Assembly (NCBI GenBank): GCA_030063045.1
Contig: JAQSEB010000012.1
Span: 1,488,001 to 1,552,000 of the forward strand
DNA length: 64,000 bases
DNA from: Pratylenchus scribneri
Lineage: Eukaryota; Nematoda; Chromadorea; Rhabditida; Pratylenchidae
Direction: 5' to 3'
The translations under genes were made by a program, and so were the position numbers. Under the pieces are notes generated by a model. That model saw nothing but the letters and a program-made list of their open reading frames with translations. It was not told where the DNA came from and made no database searches. This document shows positions 54,616 through 64,000 of this stretch, one piece after another; the stretch's first letter is position 1; the number at the start of each line of letters is the position of its first letter.

Positions 54616-57581
54616 TTATACTGTTCTACGTCTCGGCGGTGAAGTTGGAGGAATCGGTGAAGTTTCTTGCACTAACAACAAAAAAATTGCTGATGGTTTT
54701 TCTTTATCCTCATAATTGGCCAAATATTCAATCATTTTTTGTAGCCCTAAATTGAATAGAAAATTTCCATTATTTTAATATAGCAAAAGAGAATATGTGA
54801 AATTAAAAAGTATAATTTTTTAAATATATTAAAAATATTTCTAATTAATTTAACAAAAATTTAACTCAATAAGCAATTTCGAAAATCGATATTTTAAGGG
54901 CAAAAAGTAACGTGAATTATATATCAGACCCAACTTTGAATTTGGACATTAATCTGTTTTAATTCGAAATTCAATTTAAACTTAATTTCCCAATTACTAT
55001 ATATTTCTAATGGCCACAAAAATATGTTTTCTACATTAATTTTTTTTTATAAATTTTCAGATAATTAATGTCTTATTTAAATTTCTTTTTGTTTATGCAC
55101 AAGGAATATTCCTATTCTAGTTTTTTACAAAAATACATTTCTAATTTCCTTATCCACATTTCCATGAGACCTTAAATATGTGAAAAAGAGACCTTTAAAT
55201 ATGAGAAAAAGGTTTTTGCCGAGAGATTTGGGTTCTTTTGCCGAGAGATTGGGTTCTTTTGCCGAGAGATCGGTTTTTTAGTATAACTTGTTAGTGCTTG
55301 ATCCTAGAACCCTAAACCTTATACCTTTTTTATAGAGCTCATCAAGACGCATCAATTGATATATATAGTTTGTCGGTGTTTGGTTCAAAACTAAAAGAGT
55401 TATAAACCAAAAACCAAAATATGGTTTAAACGGTTTAATACTTTGAATTTTGGCCAAATCTCGACAAATTATACATCAATCGACGCGTCTCGATGAGCTC
55501 TATAAAATGGCTAAATGGTTTGGTGGTCTGGGATCAAGCACAAAAAAGTTATACCCAAAAACTGATCTCTCGGCAAAAGAACCCAATCTCTCGGCAAAAG
55601 AACCCAAATCTCTCGGCAAAAAAACCCTACCCCTTTAAATATAAAATTAATTCTCCTCACATTTATGGATATTTTCCATTTGCACTTTTTTGGTCTCCAA
55701 CAATGCCATTAATTCTTTATTCTGCAATTCATCTTCCATATCATCAAAATAATAGCGCATAAATTCCATCGGTTCTGTTTCACTAAATAATCGACAAAAT
55801 TCGGTGGCATCAGCAAAAATCTTAGCCACATTTGTTAATAAATTATTGTTATCCTGGTCCAAATGTGGATAAATTTGCTTGATTGAGTTGCCAAAAATGT
55901 CCATCATTTTAGTAGCATATGTGGATTGATCTGCTGGAATAATTTGATGAGCATCGCCTAAAGACGGGTTGTTGTCCTTTGAATATTGATATTTTGCACG
56001 ATATTCAGTTTTTAAAGCAGTGAGTTCCGAAAGCATTTCCAAAGCAACACAGGTTGCTAGAGCTCTAAAATTTGGAGAACAATTGATCGTAAATTCTCTA
56101 TAATACCCCATGGGAATTATTTTTCAATTCGAAAATTGGGAAAATTGGGGGTAAAACGTAAAACTCTTTAATTTGTTGATATATATGAACAAAATTATAG
56201 CGGAATTTATAGAATAGAGCTTTAGACTAAGAATATGCAATAAAAATTTATTTTTAAATTTCGCCCTACAAGGAGCTATGGGTTCTCAAAGTCAAGGTTG
56301 GGGAATTATTAGAGATTGGGCACTGGGGTAATAGAAGAGAATTTACGGTAAATTGGATTTTTTGAAAGAAAGGGGAAGAAGGAAAATATATGTCGGTGTC
56401 GGTGGAGCAATGTGAAAATGTTATTAAAATATTAAAATAAAAATCGATTAATATTATTAAATTAAAGAATTTTTAGATTAAATAATCGAAAATCTTAAAG
56501 AATTGAAATTTGTTGAAATACTAAAACCTGTGAATAATGCAAACGAATACTAAATACGCAATAAACATTTTGGGAAAAGCGCGCAACTTTTCAAATTCAA
56601 ACTCACAATTCGGCAATTCTATCCTGTGCATATGGCGGCAATTGTTCAAAGGCAGCTGTCAAATGGTGCCATTCCCCTTCTTGCTGATCTTCCTCAACAT
56701 TTTCTCCATAAAGTCCTTTGTAAAGTCGCTTTTCTAGCTTTTCCATTTCCATTGTTGCCCAATCCCCTTTATAATTGTTGTTATTGTTGGCATTTTCTAC
56801 CATTGGCTTAAAATTGGCATGGTTGATAGGAATGGCATTAATGGGTCGCATGGGTGAATGACGAATGCTAAGTGGCGGAATATTGTTCAATTTCGGTGCC
56901 ATTTGCAAAATATTTTTGCTTCCTCCCATTCCCATTGAATTTTTGGCATCATTTCCATAGGAAGAATTGCTCTTGAAAGAGGCAAATTGTTTTTTAGAGC
57001 CCGAGGAAACAATAGGAGCGGCACCTTCTAAAATTTACAATTTTTATAAAATTTGAATGCATTTTTTGATTACAAAATTTTTGTAAAAATTTTTTCTTAT
57101 ACTATAAATCCAATTGGATTAGATCCTTTCACAAAATGTAAAGGGAATTAAAAAAATATTATTCAGGTTTATTTTTTCCCCTTCTCAACAACATCATTCA
57201 AAAGCAGATAGTGGTCGGTTTCGATTTGAGAAAATCGATACAATTTAAAACCGAAAATTTTTTCCCAAAAAAATCTGAAAATGAAAACCAATATGTTTCC
57301 AAAACAGAAACACTGGTTTTAAAATCGAAACGGTTTAAAAACTGACAACGATCTACGCTAATCAAAACCACTATCAATTTCATCAAAATAGCTTTATTTT
57401 ACTATTAAAAATCTAAAAAAAAAGAAAAAAAAAAACTAATCTTCTTAAGGAAATATATAAAAAATGTAAACTCACTCATTGACAATGGCCGCCCCGCAAC
57501 TGTTGCATGGCATTTATCGAAGAAAAATAATAAGATAATGAAGGGCAAAAACCGAATGGGTCCAAAGAAAAAATTGACCAT
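54616..57581 (-). CDS. Secreted protein of unknown function, copy 2 (probable frameshift)
   Basis: Paralog of the gene at 33.4-35.6 kb. Exons 57581-57475, 57027-56607, 56064-55661 and 54746-54616. The signal peptide has core FLPFIILLFFF then DKCHA. Exon 2 has the conserved LYGENVEEDQQ and AAFEQLPPYAQDRIAEL; exon 3 CVALEMLSELTALKTEY, ATKMMDIFG and KKVQMENIHK; exon 4 MIEYLANYEDKEKPSAIF, ending in a basic RRRT tail. Total length is 1063 nt, one base over a multiple of three. The excess is an extra G near 57481, at the end of exon 1, where copy 1 reads TTGTCAATGAG and copy 2 TTGTCCAATGAG. So either it is a pseudogene, the donor differs, or one base is wrong. Intron 3 contains family B copy 7. Confidence 0.65.
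55205..55625. repeat. Palindromic element, family B (copy 7, long form)
   Basis: The family B core is flanked by three TTTTGCCGAGAGATT units on the left and three AATCTCTCGGCAAAA units on the right, as in copy 5. In intron 3 of secreted-protein copy 2. Confidence 0.85.
57208..57375. repeat. Inverted-end element with GGTTT/AAACC words
   Basis: GATAGTGGTCGGTTTCGATT at the left and AAAACCACTATC at the right; the interior repeats AAACCGAAAA and CGAAACGGTTTAAAA words, like the inner element at 27840-27980. No target duplication found. Located in intron 1 of secreted-protein copy 2. Confidence 0.5.
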
Positions 57582-57692
57582 AATTTTGTGTCTTAACTCT
57601 TAAATGTATGAGAAGAGTTGATTCAAATGGAATGAAGGACGGGGAAGATTTACCTTTATTTGTGTATTTTTAATAGATAATTTGGAAATATA

Positions 57693-57787
57693 AATGTCGA
57701 TGGATTTTGGATATTATTATCCCCTTCCTTATGGAATATTCTCAAAAGCGTGCGCCACATACCTCAATTTTAATGGATTTGTTTCGA
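57693..57787 (+). CDS. Short divergent first exon, unknown
   Basis: MSMDFGYYYPLPYGIFSKAC...NFNGFVSIG, ending at a GTGAGAG donor. Partner of the decayed copy at 35738. It is transcribed away from the secreted-protein gene, with only about 110 bp between the two starts. No second exon was found, so this may be a gene start or a conserved bidirectional promoter region. Confidence 0.35.
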
Positions 57788-58612
57788 TTGGTGAGAGTTT
57801 AGGGAATGAAGGGGGTAAATTAGTTTAAAATTGGGTAAGCGAGCGCCAAAATAAGTGCTGATTGGAGGGGAATTGGCTTTGGATGATTTGGCCAAGAGAA
57901 ATGCCGAGAAAAAATGGTCCTCCAAACTAATGAAGAGCAGAAGAAATATGGAGGAGAAGCGATTGGCCTTGAGGAGGGAGGGAGAATTTAGCCAATGGAT
58001 TGGAAAAGGAAAAGTGAAATTTGAAGATGGCGCGAACGATTTTTGTTGCTGGATTCGATTGTGAATAAGGGAAAGTAAAATAGGCCGGCCAGTGGCGATG
58101 ATGAGAGGCAAATTGGGCCGCCAAAATGCCGATAAAATGGTGGTACCGAAGGTAGAAGAGAGAGAGTTGGTTTCGTCAATGTTTTTGAGGATGAATTAAA
58201 CTCTGTTCAGGGATGCTCCATTTCTATTTTTCTCGATTGGCTAATTTGAAAAAAAATCAATGAATTTAGCTGACATCTTTGCTGTGCTGGATGCCCGTTC
58301 CCAACTCAATTTGCCAGCTCCGGGCCCATTAATTATGCGCCCCTCTGCCTCCGCTTCTATTTTAGGCCAGCGCGCGTGCATACCAACCCTTCAAGTCCTC
58401 AATTTTGGTTTTTCACGGAATCAATCAACCATAAATTCACCAAATCACTTAATGCATTCCGTAGGGATTCCTTTGAAATTGTACGGATTTTGTACTAAAT
58501 TTCGACAATTGTTGAGAAATTTTTTTTGAATGCATTCCTTTAAACAGTTTTCTCCATTTTCTGTCAGCTAAAACTTTTTATGATTTGCGAATATGTGCTT
58601 TGCACTTTATCA

Positions 58613-59069
58613 CAGGGTTTCTATCAAAAAATTTTCAAAATAAGACAAATTACATCAAAAAATAAGATTTAATACTCAAAAATAAGATTTTTACAAAAAT
58701 GCTTTAAAAAGAATTAAAATCGCTTTATTCATGAAAAATATTTTAAATATCATATTTTTCGCCTCCCATAATCTATTTGGCTTTATTTTTTTACTCTTAA
58801 AGGAAAAATTTTAACTAAAAATGGCACTGTGAGAGAAAATTTGAGCTAAAAATTGCCGCGCAGCGAAAAATTCGAGCTAAAAATTGCCGCGCAGCGAAAA
58901 ATGTAGCTATTTTTTAAAGAAAAAATGAAATTTTATGAAAAATCAGACAAAATAAGACAATTTGCCAAAAATAAGGACATTTCTTACAAATAAGGACATT
59001 TTAATTTTTTAAGATTTGACCTCTCAAAATAAGGACAAATCTTATAAATAAGGACAGATAGAAACCCTG
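58613..59069. mobile_element. hAT-like non-autonomous element 6, interior of AAATAAGGACA repeats
   Basis: Ends CAGGGTTTCTATC and GATAGAAACCCTG; perfect 8-bp duplication CTTTATCA (58605-58612, 59070-59077). AAAATAAGACAAA / AAATAAGGACA words fill both sides; AAAATTGCCGCGCAGCGAAA is doubled in the middle. Confidence 0.85.
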
Positions 59070-59618
59070 CTTTATCAGATTGCACTTTCCGGAAAGAATT
59101 AAATTTTGCCTAATGTGCTTTAAAGCAAAATAATAAGTTAAAAACTGGTTTGAATCTATTTTAAAAATTAAATAAAATTAGAATTTAACCGGTTTAACAA
59201 ATTAAGAATTTATTAAAATTATTTTTTATTTTAATATTTTTAATTTTTATAACAAAGGGATGAAAAAAACACAATTCGTGGGCTTGAAATTGCCAATATC
59301 GTAGGCTCTACACCGAAATATCCACAAACTCCAAAATGTCCCGAAACATCCAAAATTTTTTATTTTTTTTTATTTAATAATAAAATGTTTAAAAAATATA
59401 TTTCAGGGGTAATTTGGGGCGCTGATCACGATTTTGATGTCCATTTTGCTGTACTCAAAAGCAATTCTTCGCGAAACAAAAAAATATTTAATAAAAATCT
59501 AGCAAATTGACATAATGAAGGATATAAAAAAGATTGTAATAAATTCAATTTGAAAGTATCAAAACATTCTCATTAATTTTCTTTCCTTTTCTTTGACCAT
59601 CATTTCCCCTCAATTCGC

Positions 59619-60584
59619 TTATTCAATGACACATTTGAAATCCTTGAATTGCCATTTATCTTGGCCGAAGTTAACGCGGCTAGAATTTTCATAATTGAAT
59701 AAATTGACAGCTGGGAAAATTTGGAGATGGGCAAATTTCGAAGGCAATTTGACTTTCCCTAAATTAAAATTTTTAGGATTTATAATTATTTTTTATAAGA
59801 ATATTTTTAATTATTAATAATTAGTTATTTTACCATGTAAAAGACCATTCCAAGTAGCAAAGCATTCCATTTTTGAATTAGGTCGTAATATTATACCAAT
59901 TCCAACAAAATCGCCTTCCCTGTAAAATCCCTCGCCACTTTTGAATTTGATCCATGATCCATTAATCCAAATTTCTGCTTTCCGTCCAATTCCAATTGAA
60001 TACCCAGTGCCAAGCCAATTGGCTTTCAATGGAAATTGCTGGTCACAAAATCCATTGGCATTGTTGTACCTGTAAAGATAGAGTAATTTATATAAAAAAG
60101 TAAAGTAAAATACCCATTCAGAATTTCAATTTCAAAATAGAAGATAATTATCGGCTTATGTACGGTCTTTAAATTGATTACTGGAATTGGCAGAACAGTT
60201 CGAACCGAATTCGATCCTTAAAAATTAATTTTATTCATATTATAAAATAAGATTTTTAATTCAAATTTTTCAGTTTAATTCTTACCAAAACCAGAATGTT
60301 TTGCCATGAATCCATCCTCGGAAATTGACAATTTTAGCCCACAATCATTTCCATTCAATTTATTGCTCTTTATTGTCTTTAAATTTTTAATATTTTAATT
60401 TTCAATAAACATTCTAATTCACCTCCTTAATGCCGTTAATCATTTTTTGTACATTTCTTGCCAAAAGGCCATTTGGCATTTTGGCCAAAAGCACAAAAGC
60501 ATTTCCAAATGGCATTGAAGCAAACAATTCATTCATTAATTCAGCCGGTAATATACGACGATGAATACGGTTTTGTTGATCCAT
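59619..60584 (-). CDS. F-box-like/SPRY protein, 243 aa
   Basis: Exons 60584-60423, 60376-60286, 60216-60114, 60069-59834 and 59758-59619 (732 nt, in phase). Residues 1-55 are an F-box-like helix bundle (ILPAELMNELFASMPFGNAF, LLARNVQKMINGIKE). Then comes a SPRY domain: SVRTVLPIPVINL, IIIFYFEIEIL, NANGFCDQQF, SIGIGRKAEIWI, EGDFVGIGIILRP, ECFATWNGLL, and VNFGQDKWQFKDF. F-box plus SPRY suggests a substrate receptor of an SCF ligase, with SPRY binding the target (inference). There is no signal peptide. It is arranged head-to-head with its paralog at 61.8 kb; the starts are about 1.2 kb apart. The same SPRY intron phases occur in the secreted gene at 26.8 kb. Confidence 0.85.
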
Positions 60585-61777
60585 TTTTTTGTAGAGATTT
60601 AGTGAAAAAAATTTTAAAAGATACCAATAGAGGGTAGGCTTCTAATAGAGGGAGAGATATTAATAGAGAATTTATGGTAATTATTTATTATTATTTTTGT
60701 TCTAAATTTTATAAATTATTTTTCGAATAATTTGAAAAGTGAATTAATGAATTTTTTGTTTGAAATTGAAGATATTTTCTTTTCTTAAATGCACATTAGA
60801 ATTCGTATTCTATTCAAATCCTCGATTGAATTTTGCTGATGAATGAAAAATTCAAAAAATTGTTTCACTTAAATGGAAATTTCCCAGTGCCAATCAAAAA
60901 ATCATTCATAATCCAAAATTGATGGGGGGGGGGGGGGGGGTACATTCGGCATTAATGATAGAATATTAAAAAGCTAAATAAAACAAAGAATCAATCTCCG
61001 CAATAAAAATTCCCTATTTCTTTTTGCTTTGATATAAGAAGGAATAAATTATTCAAATATTTTTCCCAGACAATTTTCTTTCCAATTTTAATCTGCCATT
61101 GCATTGGCATTTAATGTCTCCATTTTTAATCAAAAATAGGAACATTTACCCATAAAAAATGATTCCATTATGCCCAATCCCTTTGTATATTTTCTAACAC
61201 AAAAATTACCCCAATGTTTCTTTTGCATGATTTGAAAAAAAAGATGACTTTTAAAAAGGGCTTTACGACAATTGCGGACGAAACTGTCTGGTGCCGATGG
61301 TGGTAGCTACTACGGTATTGTTTATATCATTTTATTTTGCATAAAATTAACTACAATTATATCAAAAGTATTGGTCAATGTAGAATATTCCCGAGATATG
61401 GCCAAGAAACCATTGGTTATTGTATTTCTGGGGCCGTTTTTGGCCATTACTCGGTGAATATTCAATATTGGCCAATGCTTTTGATATTATTTTGTAGCAA
61501 ATTTATGCCTAATGAAATTTTATAAATATGACACAACAGCTTTACCACCATCGGCACCAGATCGTTTCGTCCGCAGATGTAGTAAAACGGTAAAAAGAGG
61601 TGAATTCCTCTAAAATTCACATAAAAAATTTATGCAATTAATAAGTTTGCCTGTTTTTATTCATTAACACATTTAAAAAATTTCTCCCAAATTATAATAT
61701 TAATAAGTTGAATCTATTCATTTTTTCTTAAATTAATTAATTAATTTTAGAGAAAAAATAGTGCAAATTTTATAAAA
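60585..61777. other. Divergent promoter interval with poly-G run and family D
   Basis: Between the two head-to-head SPRY genes. Contains a family G-like fragment (60625-60680), a run of about 17 G at 60923-60940, a segment shared with 20510-20660, and family D copy 4. Confidence 0.5.
61265..61590. mobile_element. Palindromic element, family D (copy 4)
   Basis: Ends TTACGACAATTGCGGACGAA and TTCGTCCGCAGATGTAGTAA; the inner block GGTGCCGATGGTGGTA is mirrored as TACCACCATCGGCACC. More diverged than copies 2 and 3. Confidence 0.85.
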
Positions 61778-63299
61778 ATGGAACAACAAATGAACCAAAA
61801 AATCATCGAATTACAAAATGAAAATGAGAAATTGAAGGAAGATAATAAAGAAATTGTCGAATTGAAAGACAAAAATGTAAAATTGGAAGTAAAAATTCAT
61901 GAATTGAAGGAAAAATTGGCAAAAATTGAGGCATATATGAAGAAAGTAGGTTTAAATTTTTTTAATTAATATTTAAAAATTTGTTAAGAAAAAATACTCA
62001 ATTCCTCACCGAATAATGCCAGCTGAATTATTAAATGAATTATTTGCATCAATGCCTTTGGAAAATGCTTTTAGTCTTCTGGCCAAAATGCCAAATGGCC
62101 TTTTGGCCAGAAATGTTCAAAAAATGATCAACGGCATTAAGGAGGTGAATTTGAATGTTTATATAAAATAATAGGAAATAATAATGTGGAATTTTTAGGA
62201 AATGAAGAATAATAAATTGAATTCGGCAAACTGTGGTCGAAAATTATCAATTTCTGCAGATGGACTCGAAGCGAAATATTCCAGCCCTGATGAAGGTAAA
62301 AATTAAACCATAAAAAATCTTAATATAATTTTAATTAACATTTCTTAGGATATAATTGTGCTCGAACTATTTTGCCATTTCCATCTTTCAATTTTAAAGC
62401 CATCAATAAACCATTCATTGCATTTTATTTTGAAATTGAAATTTTGAATGGGTATTTTTTATAAATTATATATTGGGAAATATTTAAAATTTCGAAAAAA
62501 ACATTCAAAATGTAGAAAAATTTATACCGGTTTAGTGGTTTGTCCAAAATTCACAGAACATATACCATTGTATAGGGCTCGTCAAGACGCGTCGAATGGT
62601 ATTTAATTTGTCATGGTTTAATTGGTTTTGAACCATAAAAATGGTTTAAGTATTTTAATACCCTTATTTTTGATCAAATCATGACAAAATATATACCAAT
62701 CGAGGCGTCTTGACGAGCTCTATCCAATGGTATATGGTTTGTGAATTTTGGACAAACCGTATAAACTTTTCGAATTTTCAATACTCTTTTCGACATTTTT
62801 AATGTTTTTCTAAAAATTAAATACCATCCATTATATATTTAATTTGTTATATTTTTAAGTTATGATGTTGTCATTGGATTTTGTGACCTGCAATTCCAAA
62901 TGGAAGGTGAAGATCTTGGAGTGGAAAATAATTCAATTGGAATTTCTAACAAGCAATTTTTGTGGATTGATAATGACTTTATCCAATTCGGAAATGTCTA
63001 TGAAAATTTCGATAAAGGCGATTTTGTTGGACTTGGCATAATACATCATCCTAATTCCAAAATGAAATGTTTTTTAACGTGGAATGGCAAATTGTTGGGT
63101 AAAATTATTTTAAAAAATAATTGCAAAATTAATAAGAATGCGTAACAAAAATTTAAATTCAGCAAAGGGTGCTTTGCCGTCAAAATTTGCAAACATGGAA
63201 TTATTTCCAGCTATCAGTTTGCATGATGCTGACGAATTAATTCGCATGAACTTTGGCAAAGAAGAATGGCAATTCAAAGAATTTGGGAAACTCCTTTAA
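61778..63299 (+). CDS. Coiled-coil + F-box-like + SPRY protein, 299 aa
   Basis: Exons 61778-61945, 61989-62144, 62199-62295, 62349-62451, 62860-63098 and 63163-63299 (900 nt, in phase). Residues 1-56 are a clear coiled coil (QNENEKLKEDNKEIVELKDK), absent from the paralogs. Residues 60-108 are the F-box-like part (MPAELLNELFASMPLENAF, GLLARNVQKMINGIKE). The rest is SPRY: ARTILPFPSFNF, FIAFYFEIEIL, VVIGFCDLQF, KGDFVGLGIIHHP, KCFLTWNGKLLG and MNFGKEEWQFKEFG. A dimeric SCF substrate receptor is plausible (inference). The exon starting 61989 would also give an MPAELL start, so a shorter form without the coiled coil is possible. Intron 4 carries family B copy 8. Confidence 0.85.
62500..62780. repeat. 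Palindromic element, family B (copy 8)
   Basis: Core GGGCTCGTCAAGACGCGTCG / CGAGGCGTCTTGACGAGCTC with the outer module AAATTTATACCGGTTTAGTG, as in copy 6. In intron 4 of the SPRY gene. Confidence 0.8.
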
Positions 63300-63556
63300 T
63301 AAAAATTATGAAATGAAGAAGGAAAAAGCAAAAATGAAGATGGACTTTAATTAAATATTTTGTTTTCATTTATATTTACTAACTTTTTAAAATTACTATT
63401 CCGTCTTACTATTTTTAACCACTTAAAATGAATTTTTTGTTAAAATAATAAATCTTCTTTGAAATCTTTGTGTTCTGAACAAATTTAATTATTCATTTGG
63501 CTAACAGAATTTGGCATCCATTTGAATGTTTAATAAACTAAAATAAATTTTATAGG

Positions 63557-63672
63557 CATTGAAGAACAAAGAATGGAATGAAGAAAATTGCGCTCCAAAA
63601 TTGATAATTTCTGAAAATACACATCCAACTGGGCAATCCCAGAGAATTATGGTCCCTCCAAAAAATTTTTAA
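63557..63672 (+). pseudogene. Orphan second exon of an F-box-like/SPRY gene
   Basis: After a TTTTATAG acceptor the sequence encodes ALKNKEWNEENCAPKLIISE, homologous to the second exon of the SPRY genes, and reaches a stop at 63672. No F-box-like exon precedes it and a family L fragment follows, so it is probably a leftover of a tandem copy. The gene could also continue past the window. Confidence 0.6.
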
Positions 63673-63699
63673 AAATTCGAAAACCACTTTTCTAAGAGT

Positions 63700-63840
63700 A
63701 ATCGGAGGCCTAGAACACGAATCTGACATGCATTTTGTTCATATCTCACCGTTTTGCTAAGATATTGCCAACTTTTACCAAGATAGGCAAAGGGGGAACC
63801 AAGGGCATTTTTGTGAAAATTTTTATATTGCCCCATCCCT
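63700..63840. repeat. Family L fragment (copy 2)
   Basis: GCCAACTTTTACCAAGATAG and GCAAAGGGGGAACCAAGGGC match one arm of the element at 31755-32115. The partner arm would lie beyond the window. Confidence 0.6.
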
Positions 63841-63844
63841 CAAT

Positions 63845-64000
63845 TTGAAGGTATTTTTATGTGTTTTTGTTCTTCCAAACATTTGTTTTTGTCTTCCAAA
63901 TATTTGTGTTTTTGTCTTCCAAACATTTTTTGTTTTTAATTCTTCAAAACATTTGTTTTTGTCTTCTAAACATGTGTTTTTGTTCATCCTAACATTTTGT
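63845..64000. repeat. TTTTTGTCTTCCAAACATTTG tandem repeat at the edge
   Basis: Five or more units of TTTTTGTCTTCCAAACATT with one-base variants, spaced roughly 20-35 bp apart. Continues to the window end. Confidence 0.7.

Larger units (their letters stand above)
57582..59618. other. Intergenic, paralogous flank and hAT-like element
   Basis: The first 350 bp match the flank of secreted-protein copy 1. Then come an open frame at 58260-58527 with no recognised motif, enclosed by a TTAGCTGACA / TGTCAGCTAA pair (about 58264-58572), and hAT-like element 6. Confidence 0.5.

Noticed and set aside
55450..55762. Plus-strand frames with repeated SRQKNPI / SAKEPNL
   Set aside because: Produced by the TCTCGGCAAAAGAACCC units of family B copy 7 and by the antisense of secreted-protein exon 3.
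57770..58111. 113-aa minus-strand open frame
   Set aside because: Overlaps the duplicated upstream module and the plus-strand divergent start; no conserved counterpart in the paralogous segment.

Overview
The window reads as nuclear DNA of an AT-rich nematode, most likely a plant-parasitic tylenchid (inference). Reasons: many small genes with short GT-AG introns, a secreted SPRY protein of the SPRYSEC type next to cytosolic F-box-like/SPRY paralogs, an F-box relative of a family I associate with cyst and root-knot nematodes, and a serpentine chemoreceptor. I place it no more precisely than that. All exon boundaries were read by eye and the models are not backed by transcripts.

Layout. 0.6-6.4 kb (-): 5' part of an ABCC/MRP5 transporter, running off the left edge. 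9.6-10.4 kb (+): frameshifted F-box relative. 10.5-12.8 kb (+): ceramide-1-phosphate transfer protein. 17.0-19.0 kb (+): low-complexity, probably disordered protein. 21.2 kb (+): truncated F-box-like/SPRY fragment. 23.0-26.0 kb (+): MYND zinc-finger protein. 26.8-29.5 kb (+): secreted SPRY protein. 31.3-32.5 kb (+): small PPPY protein. 33.4-35.6 kb (-) and 54.6-57.6 kb (-): two paralogous secreted proteins of unknown function, both part of a segmental duplication. 37.4-44.6 kb (+): TPR protein with a 1-kb 18-bp minisatellite and several transposons in its introns. 45.8-49.3 kb (-): 7TM receptor. 50.6-52.6 kb (-): SKP1-like protein. 59.6-60.6 kb (-) and 61.8-63.3 kb (+): divergent F-box-like/SPRY pair, then an orphan SPRY exon.

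Between and inside the genes lie more than 30 palindromic or terminal-inverted-repeat elements in at least 12 recognisable families. The most striking group has perfect or near-perfect 8-bp target duplications and hAT-like ends, but each copy's interior is a different short motif repeated over and over. A Merlin/ISXO2-like transposase remnant is nested in one element, inside an intron of the receptor gene.

How the genes relate: SKP1, the F-box relative and the F-box-like/SPRY proteins could all belong to SCF ubiquitin ligases. The secreted SPRY protein keeps the same SPRY intron phases as those F-box-like/SPRY genes, which suggests a secreted effector derived from a cytosolic substrate adaptor. 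The other genes look like ordinary housekeeping or sensory genes.
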